From Lachnospiraceae bacterium (lineage in GTDB: Bacteria; Bacillota; Clostridia; Lachnospirales; Lachnospiraceae): DNA of 33,465 nt. The translations under genes were made by a program, and so were the position numbers. The notes under the pieces were generated by a model. That model was given only the letters and a program-made list of their open reading frames with translations, was not told where the DNA came from and searched no databases. The DNA is taken from the NCBI GenBank assembly GCA_017482485.1, contig JAFUMV010000023.1:1-33465 (forward strand), written 5' to 3'. This document shows positions 15,887 to 21,375 of this stretch, one piece after another (the first letter of the stretch is position 1; every line of letters starts with the position of its first letter).

Positions 15887-17440
15887 ATGAAGAAGAGAAA
15901 GTTACACTCGTTACTGGCAATGACTTTGGCTGCAACGATGTTGCTGGGAAGCGCCTGCGGAAGTACGGGACAGGATGCCGGCGACAGCGGCAAAGAAGAC
16001 GCTGCCAAACAGGAAGCTGCAGTGGATGAAGGGGCAGGAGAGACTGCAGAACTGGAACCGGTTACTTTACATTTTATCTTTTTTGGAGATAAGAAATCGG
16101 CAACAGATGAAGTATGGGACGCTATTGCGGATTACACAAGAGATACCTTAAACTGCGACTATGATGTACAGTTTATTTCCGGTTCAGACTACAATGACAA
16201 GCTGCTGGTAAAAGCTGCTTCCGGAGATGCGTGGGACCTTAACTTTGACTCTAACTGGACCTGCTATTATTCCATGGTGAACAAAGGCGCCTACATGAAT
16301 CTGGATGAGCTGCTGCCGAAATATGCGCCTGATCTGTATGCTGCATATGAAGGCACCGGCGCGTTGGAAGCGGCAAAGAGCAATGGACACATTGTTGCAC
16401 TTCCGTGGACGATGACTATGAACACACGTGAATTCATCCAGTGGAGAGGTGACCTGGTAGAACAGGCAGGAATTGAGGTAGACAAGGAAAGCTTAAAGAC
16501 AATTGAGGGAATTGACAAGTTCTTTTACCAGTTGCACGAGGCTTTTCCTGACAGATACATTCAGGGTAATTCCCTGATCATCTATGCGATGGAAGGCCTG
16601 TGTGATCTGGGACATGGACTTTGCTTTAATCTGAACGATCCGGAATGCAAGGTAATGCCCATTGAAGATACAGAGACATTCAGAATTGCCTGCGAGTATG
16701 CTGAAAAATGGCAGAACGATGGAATTATCTGGAAAGACGTTCTTACAGACGGGCTGGATAAGAACTCCCTGATCAATCAGGGCAAGATTATCAGCAGATG
16801 GGGCAGCCATGAAAACTGCTATATTAACATTCCGTGGGCTGAAGAAGGTGCGTACTGGGATTTCACTGAAATCTATCCGGATGGCTTATATGCGAACAGA
16901 ACACCGCTCGCAAATGCACTGTGCATTCCGGCAACAAGTGAAAATCCGGAAAGAACTTTGATGTTCTTAAATATGCTTGAAACAGATCAGACCCTTTATG
17001 ATATGGTACATTATGGTATTGAAGGTCTGACTTATGAACTGAACGGCGAAGAGGCAGTGTTCCCGGAGGGAATGGATGCATCCAACTCCAATTATATGGA
17101 ATGGGGCGGACGCTGGGCTCTCTGGAAACCGCAGTTTATGCGTCCGGATGCGAGCTATGGAAAAGACTTCTGGGTAAAAGAAGCGGAATTTGCAGCATCC
17201 ACTCCGAACAACGTTGTGTCTCCTCTGGAAGGCTTTAACTTTGAAGCAAACAACGTTAAAACAGAAATTGCACAGAGAGATCAGCTGTACAATGATGCGT
17301 GGAAGGTGCTGGAAGTAGGCCTGAGCGGCGGATACGAGCAGGCAATTGCTAAGCTGAAGGAAGATTCGGAAAAAGCGGGACTGAGCAAAATTCTGGAGGA
17401 ATACCAGAGACAGGTGGATGAATTCCTGGCAAATAAATAA
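15887..17440 (+). CDS. Sugar-binding lipoprotein of ABC importer, LplA type
   Basis: The extracellular substrate-binding component, anchored by lipid to the outer face of the membrane. MKKRKLHSLLAMTLAATML is a lipoprotein signal, with the likely modified Cys at residue 24 (GSAC-G); Gly at -3 is less usual than Leu. An acidic linker (about 27-50) leads to the binding domain. The C-terminal region (GFNFEANNVKTEIAQRDQLY onward) matches the DUF3502-type ending of LplA proteins. An upstream in-frame ATG at 15881 is one base from AGGAG (15875-15879), so the second ATG at 15887, seven bases away, is preferred. Length 517 aa. It completes the importer with the two permeases. Aromatic residues (WGGRWALWKPQF) suit an oligosaccharide ligand, but the sugar is unknown. 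Confidence 0.9.
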   Translation: MKKRKLHSLLAMTLAATMLLGSACGSTGQDAGDSGKEDAAKQEAAVDEGAGETAELEPVTLHFIFFGDKKSATDEVWDAIADYTRDTLNCDYDVQFISGSDYNDKLLVKAASGDAWDLNFDSNWTCYYSMVNKGAYMNLDELLPKYAPDLYAAYEGTGALEAAKSNGHIVALPWTMTMNTREFIQWRGDLVEQAGIEVDKESLKTIEGIDKFFYQLHEAFPDRYIQGNSLIIYAMEGLCDLGHGLCFNLNDPECKVMPIEDTETFRIACEYAEKWQNDGIIWKDVLTDGLDKNSLINQGKIISRWGSHENCYINIPWAEEGAYWDFTEIYPDGLYANRTPLANALCIPATSENPERTLMFLNMLETDQTLYDMVHYGIEGLTYELNGEEAVFPEGMDASNSNYMEWGGRWALWKPQFMRPDASYGKDFWVKEAEFAASTPNNVVSPLEGFNFEANNVKTEIAQRDQLYNDAWKVLEVGLSGGYEQAIAKLKEDSEKAGLSKILEEYQRQVDEFLANK

Positions 17441-17464
17441 GAGTAGTTTTTAACAGACAAAGTT

Positions 17465-17517
17465 TGCCGTGTGGAACCTGGGGAATGCCATCGTATGCTT
17501 CCCGGCGCCATACGGCA
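17465..17517 (+). terminator. Strong hairpin after the binding-protein gene
   Basis: TGCCGTGTGG (17465-17474) pairs with CCATACGGCA (17508-17517), with one G-U pair, and inside it GGGAA pairs with TTCCC. No T-run follows, so complete termination is doubtful. It may protect the 3' end of the abundant binding-protein mRNA, or cut read-through into the GH30 gene. Confidence 0.5.
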
Positions 17518-17561
17518 GCTTTCGTGCCGGAAAAGCCGAAAGAAAAACGGTAAAACAGAGA

Positions 17562-17590
17562 TTGACTTAAGCCGCTTGCGGTTGTTAAAT
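17562..17590 (+). promoter_or_regulatory. Candidate promoter of the GH30 gene
   Basis: TTGACT (17562-17567) and TTAAAT (17585-17590) are 17 bases apart, 46 bases before the start. The spacer contains the small inverted repeat CCGCTTGCGG, a possible operator. Confidence 0.55.
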
Positions 17591-17636
17591 TAGAATTGTA
17601 GGAGTAATTCGGATCATATAGCAAACAGGAGAATTT

Positions 17637-18929
17637 ATGGGCGTGAAAATCAGGCATATTGCCAGTTATGAAGGAAACTGCTGGAAGGAAGAACGTGTAG
17701 AGGAAGCAAAGAATCCGGCAGACAGCCTGGAACTGACAGGCGTAAAAAAACAGAAGGTGCTGGGGTTTGGCGGCTGCTTCAGCGAACTTGGCTGGGAAGC
17801 GCTGCAGCTTGCCAACAAGGAAGAACGGGAAACCTTTCTGGAAGAACTTTTTTCAAAAGACAAATGCGACTTTAATGTTGGACGGGTGCCGATCGGAGCG
17901 AGCGATTTCAGTCTGGCGTGGTACAGCTGCGATGAAGCAGATGGCGACTATGACTTAAAGCACTTCAATATTGAGCGGGATAAACAGTATACGATTCCCT
18001 TTATACGGGAAGCACAGAAACGGCAGAAAGATTTTTCTCTGTTTGCATCTCCCTGGAGTCCGCCTACCTGGATGAAAACGATGAAGGTCTGCAACTACGG
18101 CACAATAAGAATGGAAGACAGGGTGCTGAAAACTTATGCACAGTATTTTATAAAATTTGTGAAAGCATATGAAGCCGAGGGCCTAAAGGTGGCTCAGATC
18201 CATGTTCAGAATGAGCCGATTTCGGATCAGAAATTCCCGTCATGCGTATGGACCGGGGAAAAACTGAGAGTTTTTATCAGGGACTATATAGGACCTGCGT
18301 TGAAAGAGGCGGGGCTGGATACTGAACTTTGGCTGGGAACGATAAACACTACGTTCATGGATTATGCAAATACAGTTCTTGCCGATGAAAAAGCCAGAAG
18401 CTATCTGACCGGCGTGGGATTTCAGTGGGCCGGTAAATATGCCATTGAACAGGTGGAAGAAAGCTATCCGGAACTGCGCCTGATGCAGACGGAAAGCGAA
18501 TGCGGAGATGGAAAAAACAGTTGGGCGTATATGGAATATATTTTCACCCTCATGAGAATTTACTTTAATCATGGTGCTGAGCGTTACGTTTACTGGAATA
18601 TGGCACTGAAAGATGGAGGCATTTCCACCTGGGGATGGTGCCAGAATTCCCTTTGTACAGTCAATCCGGAAACAGGAGAACTGAAATACCAGCCGGAATT
18701 CTATCTGATGAAGCATTTGTCTCATTTTGTGAAGGAAGGCGCAAGGGTGCTTGGAATGAAGGGGCATTGGACGGCAAATTCGCTCGCATTTGAGAATATG
18801 GACGGTTCCATTGTACTGGTGGTGAATAACAATCTGGATTACGACAGGCAGTTTGAATTTGTGCATGGGGAAAAGTCCTTTGCGGCAGAGCTCAAAGCCC
18901 ACAGCCTGCATACATTTTTGATACAATGA
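17637..18929 (+). CDS. Cytosolic GH30-family glycosidase
   Basis: A beta-glycosidase of the glucosylceramidase-like GH30 family (430 aa). Expected landmarks are present: the N-terminal GFGGCFSELGWEAL, the segment RVPIGASDFSLAWYSCDEA, SPWSPPTWMKT, acid/base Glu193 in HVQNEP, and a nucleophile most likely Glu286 in MQTESECGDG. A C-terminal beta domain (about 360-430, NNNLDYDRQFEF) completes the fold. No signal peptide is seen, so it acts on imported substrate, in line with the importer upstream. GH30 covers beta-glucosidase, beta-1,6-glucanase, glucosylceramidase, fucosidase and xylanase activities; I cannot choose between them, though the motifs are closer to the glucosylceramidase-type than to the glucuronoxylanase branch. 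AGGAG at 17627-17631 supports the ATG. Confidence 0.9.
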   Translation: MGVKIRHIASYEGNCWKEERVEEAKNPADSLELTGVKKQKVLGFGGCFSELGWEALQLANKEERETFLEELFSKDKCDFNVGRVPIGASDFSLAWYSCDEADGDYDLKHFNIERDKQYTIPFIREAQKRQKDFSLFASPWSPPTWMKTMKVCNYGTIRMEDRVLKTYAQYFIKFVKAYEAEGLKVAQIHVQNEPISDQKFPSCVWTGEKLRVFIRDYIGPALKEAGLDTELWLGTINTTFMDYANTVLADEKARSYLTGVGFQWAGKYAIEQVEESYPELRLMQTESECGDGKNSWAYMEYIFTLMRIYFNHGAERYVYWNMALKDGGISTWGWCQNSLCTVNPETGELKYQPEFYLMKHLSHFVKEGARVLGMKGHWTANSLAFENMDGSIVLVVNNNLDYDRQFEFVHGEKSFAAELKAHSLHTFLIQ

Positions 18930-18951
18930 GTTTGTTTCGCATTGAAGTGAG

Positions 18952-18984
18952 CACAGATATGTTTCGGCATATCTGTGTTTTTTT
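18952..18984 (+). terminator. Rho-independent terminator after the GH30 gene
   Basis: CACAGATATG (18952-18961) pairs perfectly with CATATCTGTG (18968-18977) across TTTCGG, followed by seven T. The T-run is shared with the start of the palindromic repeat. Confidence 0.92.
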
Positions 18985-19056
18985 GCTCTACAGGAATTTT
19001 CTCCGAAAATTCCTGTAGAGCAAAAATGCGCTTCGCGCAACGATGCGTACTCGCTC
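18980..19056 (+). repeat. Dispersed palindromic repeat, copy 1
   Basis: A perfect inverted repeat with 22-base arms (18980-19001 and 19005-19026) around a three-base TCC loop, core CTCTACAGGAATTTTC, is followed by GCGCTTCGCGCAACGATGCG. A second copy at 21216-21292 is the same over about 77 bases except for a few substitutions, in the same orientation. Both copies begin in the T-run of a terminator. This looks like a REP- or MITE-type element without coding capacity. Weaker similarity to the other copy may continue for about 20 bases. Confidence 0.85.
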
Positions 19057-19094
19057 GCGGTGAAATTGTCGCTTCGTGACCGCGCTCGACGCGG

Positions 19095-19120
19095 AGTGTG
19101 CGCTATTACGCACACTTTTT
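19095..19120 (+). terminator. Second terminator-like hairpin
   Basis: AGTGTGCG (19095-19102) pairs perfectly with CGCACACT (19109-19116), followed by TTTT. It closes a GC-rich, strongly folded stretch (19027-19120) that follows the palindrome and also contains CCGCG-CTCGA-CGCGG. This part is not shared with the second repeat copy. Confidence 0.6.
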
Positions 19121-19173
19121 ATACGGACGGCCACGGTGCGTGGGGATATGGGATAAAAATATGTATGAAATGT

Positions 19174-19202
19174 TTGCATTCGTAAAATGACTTGGTTATA
19201 AT
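19174..19202 (+). promoter_or_regulatory. Promoter of the esterase gene
   Basis: TTGCAT (19174-19179) and a perfect TATAAT (19197-19202) are 17 bases apart, about 100 bases before the start codon. The leader holds a weak hairpin (CAGCATC with GATGTTG, about 19210-19231). Confidence 0.75.
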
Positions 19203-19305
19203 AAAGCAGACAGCATCGGTGGACAGATGTTGCCGGGATGTTTAAAAAGCAGTTTTAAAATATTCGGATTTTAGTGGAGCAGTAGGGCTCAGAGAGGGAA
19301 AAGAC

Positions 19306-20115
19306 ATGAAGTACTTTGAATTTGTGCCGGAAGGCATTGCAGATTGTAATGTACAGGCATATCTGCAGACAGCGGGTAAGTCCAGGGAAATGGCGGAGAG
19401 AGAAATTCCGGCAGTGGTGGTTTGCCCCGGCGGCGGTTATGGGTTTGTATCCGATCGGGAAGCAGAACCTGTGGCTAAGGAATATTTTAACGCCGGATAT
19501 CATGTATTTATACTTACATATTCCGTTTTGGAGAAAGCGGCCGGCTTTTATCCTTTGTGTCAGCTTGCTGCGACTGTGGCGCACATCCGCAAATATGCAA
19601 AGGAGTGGACTGTAGAAGCAGATAAAATTGCAGTATGCGGTTTTTCGGCAGGCGGCCATCTGGCATGCTCTCTGGGAACACTTTATAATGAAGAGAAATT
19701 TTTAAAGGTCTGGAACCGGGAAGATAAGATTCGCCCTGATGCGATGATTTTAGGATATCCGGTAATTCTGTCAAATGAATTGACACATGTACCTTCCATC
19801 GAGAATGTGAGCGGTGCAAAAAAGGGCAGTGAAGAATATGCCTGGTTTGGACTGGACAAACATGTGGATGAGACAACTCCTCCGGCATTTTTGTGGCATA
19901 CTGCACAAGATGGCCTGGTTCCTGTGGAGAACAGTCTCAGTTTTGCTGCTGCCCTTTCCGGCAAAAAGGTACCTTTTGAATTGCATGTTTTGCCCCAAGG
20001 CGGACATGGGATGTCTGTATGCACGAAAGAAGTGGGAACTGCAAATCCGTATAACGCTCGCTGGATGGAGTGGAGCATTGCATGGCTCAACAGATTGTTT
20101 GATTTTGAAAAATAA
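19306..20115 (+). CDS. Alpha/beta-hydrolase, acetylxylan-esterase-like
   Basis: A 269-residue cytosolic serine hydrolase of the BD-FAE/prolyl-oligopeptidase-like group. The oxyanion strand VVVCPGGGYGFVSDREAE is followed by the nucleophile elbow GFSAGG with Ser114; the remaining triad is probably Asp202 (AQDGLVP) and His234 (GGHGM). No signal peptide is present. Relatives often remove acetyl or acyl groups from plant oligosaccharides, which fits a place beside the sugar importer and the GH30 enzyme, but the substrate cannot be read from sequence. It has its own promoter, so it is a separate transcript, and AGAGAGGG upstream serves as ribosome binding site. Confidence 0.85.
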   Translation: MKYFEFVPEGIADCNVQAYLQTAGKSREMAEREIPAVVVCPGGGYGFVSDREAEPVAKEYFNAGYHVFILTYSVLEKAAGFYPLCQLAATVAHIRKYAKEWTVEADKIAVCGFSAGGHLACSLGTLYNEEKFLKVWNREDKIRPDAMILGYPVILSNELTHVPSIENVSGAKKGSEEYAWFGLDKHVDETTPPAFLWHTAQDGLVPVENSLSFAAALSGKKVPFELHVLPQGGHGMSVCTKEVGTANPYNARWMEWSIAWLNRLFDFEK

Positions 20116-20132
20116 AGGTGAGAATGAAAACA

Positions 20133-20153
20133 GAATTTCGCAGCACGAAATTC
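20133..20153 (+). other. Perfect hairpin after the esterase gene
   Basis: GAATTTCG (20133-20140) pairs with CGAAATTC (20146-20153) over the loop CAGCA. No T-run follows. It may stabilise the mRNA end. Read on the opposite strand, GTGCTGCGAAATTCTG resembles GCGCTGCGAAATGCTG next to repeat copy 2 (21290-21305), possibly a decayed relative. Confidence 0.4.
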
Positions 20154-20208
20154 TCGGGCGGAAGCGGGCTGCGAAGGAATAATGTGACAAGGTCTTTCTT
20201 ATAGCATG

Positions 20209-20237
20209 AAAAAGCGGGCTGCCAATTCGGCAGCCCG
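20209..20237 (-). terminator. Terminator of xpt
   Basis: On the minus strand CGGGCTGCC and GGCAGCCCG form a nine-base-pair GC-rich stem (20229-20237 with 20215-20223) over a five-base loop, followed by CTTTTT. It lies 45 bases after the xpt stop codon and between the convergent genes. Confidence 0.75.
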
Positions 20238-20281
20238 TTGCTGTAGCGTAAGAAATTCGGCATTTTGCCCTTTGCGTGAAA

Positions 20282-20866
20282 TCAGTCCTGCTTGCGGAAT
20301 GTGATTTCGCCGGTTTTCTCATCCATACTGTCCACGATGGCGAGAGATTCCAGATGAATCCCTTTGCTGCGGAGAATATTGCCGCCAACCTGAAACCCTT
20401 TTTCAATGACAATTCCGGCGCCCACTAAAGTTGCGCCTGCTTCGCGGACCAGATCTGCCAGTCCTTCCAGCGCCTTCCCGTTGGCAAGAAAGTCATCGAT
20501 CAGAAGTACCTTGTCATTTTCGTTTAAGAATTCTTTTGAAACAATAATGTCATAAACGCGGCCATGTGTATAAGATTCCACCTGACTTGTATACACATCT
20601 CCCGCAATGTTCTTGGTCTTTGTTTTTTTGGCAAAAACAACAGGAACATCAAATGACTGTGCAACGATACAGGCAATGCCGATACCTGACGCTTCGATGG
20701 TCAGGATTTTGTTGATTTCTTCGTTCATGAAACGGCGCTTGAACTCGCGGCCAATTTCTTCAAACAGATGGATGTCCATCTGATGATTTAAAAAGCTGTC
20801 CACTTTCAGGACATTTCCTTCTTTGATTACGCCATCTTTTCGTATTCTGTCTTCCAGAAGCTGCAT
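20282..20866 (-). CDS. xpt: Xanthine phosphoribosyltransferase
   Basis: A purine salvage enzyme that joins xanthine to PRPP to give XMP. The protein (194 aa, same length as Bacillus Xpt) has VLKVDSFLNHQMD (19-31), ILTIEASGI (54-62), VPVVFAKK, and the PRPP-binding loop LLIDDFLANGKA (121-132), then GIVIEKGFQ. The frame is open further upstream, but GGAGG directly before ATG 20866 fixes the start. A promoter at 20898-20926 would give a leader of only about 25 bases, so the guanine riboswitch often found before xpt is absent here. It is divergent from the cation ATPase and has no pbuX transporter partner. Confidence 0.95.
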   Translation of the reverse strand: MQLLEDRIRKDGVIKEGNVLKVDSFLNHQMDIHLFEEIGREFKRRFMNEEINKILTIEASGIGIACIVAQSFDVPVVFAKKTKTKNIAGDVYTSQVESYTHGRVYDIIVSKEFLNENDKVLLIDDFLANGKALEGLADLVREAGATLVGAGIVIEKGFQVGGNILRSKGIHLESLAIVDSMDEKTGEITFRKQD

Positions 20867-20897
20867 GGATTTTTCCTCCAAAATAAAAGATAGCTCT

Positions 20898-20926
20898 ATT
20901 TTACAAATTCTTCGCACGGAAAGCAA
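20898..20926 (-). promoter_or_regulatory. Promoter of xpt
   Basis: On the minus strand TTGCTT (20921-20926) and TAAAAT (20898-20903) are 17 bases apart, giving a start near 20891. Between here and 21057 I see no other feature. Confidence 0.6.
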
Positions 20927-21057
20927 GTGTTAATATGGACTTTATGTGTCTTCTTTTCGGAGAAACGTAACAATTCAGCCTGTATTGTTGAATGCACTCC
21001 GGTCAGAAAAACGGTGACACCTAATATTAAAAATCTGTTAAATAAGTTTTGAATGGA

Positions 21058-21085
21058 TTGACATATTGGGACAAAAAGGTATGAT
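21058..21085 (+). promoter_or_regulatory. Promoter of the riboswitch-ATPase transcript
   Basis: A perfect TTGACA (21058-21063) and TATGAT (21080-21085) are 16 bases apart. The predicted start, about 21091-21093, coincides with the first base pair of riboswitch helix P1. Confidence 0.8.
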
Positions 21086-21091
21086 AAAATT

Positions 21092-21220
21092 ATGAGGGAG
21101 TAATTCCACACCGCGAATCAGCGGTCTGATGTTTGTCCGTCAGAACGGCAGTTGCCCGGACTTCGTTTAAAGAATGAGACTCATACACATGCTAATACTA
21201 GTGTGTGTATGAGTTTTTTT
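21092..21220 (+). promoter_or_regulatory. yybP-ykoY-type Mn2+ riboswitch with expression platform
   Basis: Helix P1 forms from ATGAG (21092-21096) and CTCAT (21180-21184), flanked inside by GGAGTA (21097-21102) and GAATGAGA, the layout of the yybP-ykoY class (GGAGUA ... GAGA). Inner hairpins are ACCGC-GAATCA-GCGGT, and an arm closed by GTCCG/CGGAC whose loop holds CGTCAGAAC, matching the conserved metal-site loop CGUCAnnAC. The P1 3' strand is also the 5' arm of the terminator at 21179-21220. Mn2+ binding should therefore hold P1, disrupt the terminator and switch on the ATPase gene. Confidence 0.82.
21179..21220 (+). terminator. Riboswitch-controlled terminator
   Basis: ACTCATACACA (21179-21189) pairs perfectly with TGTGTATGAGT (21204-21214); the stem extends to 21193/21200 with two G-U pairs. 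T-run 21214-21220. Its 5' arm shares CTCAT with riboswitch P1, so the two structures exclude each other. Confidence 0.88.
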
Positions 21221-21292
21221 ACTCTACAGGAATTTTCTCCGAAAATTCCTGCAGAGCAAAAATACGCTTCGCGCAACGATGCGTACTCGCGC
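21216..21292 (+). repeat. Dispersed palindromic repeat, copy 2
   Basis: Matches 18980-19056 in the same orientation with only a few substitutions. The palindrome (arms 21216-21237 and 21241-21262, loop TCC) carries two A-C mismatches here, so this copy is slightly decayed. It begins in the T-run of the riboswitch terminator and ends about 70 bases before the ATPase ribosome binding site, so it is transcribed in the leader. A 13-base direct repeat TGTTTTGTGGAAA (21305-21317, 21322-21334) follows it. Confidence 0.85.
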
Positions 21293-21375
21293 GCTGCGAA
21301 ATGCTGTTTTGTGGAAATTATTGTTTTGTGGAAAGAATCCCGTGCATACGGAAGTTGCAAAAAGGAGGAAAAAGA

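Noticed and set aside
18240-19115. Minus-strand open frame of 291 codons opposite GH30 and the repeat
   Set aside because: It runs through the GH30 gene, a terminator and a palindromic repeat. A similar peptide is encoded by the second repeat copy, but that follows from DNA identity of the repeat and not from a conserved gene.
21205-21375. Upstream extension of the P-type ATPase frame by 57 codons
   Set aside because: It would be translated from the terminator and repeat sequence. AGGAGG at 21363-21368 and the family N-terminus point to ATG 21376.
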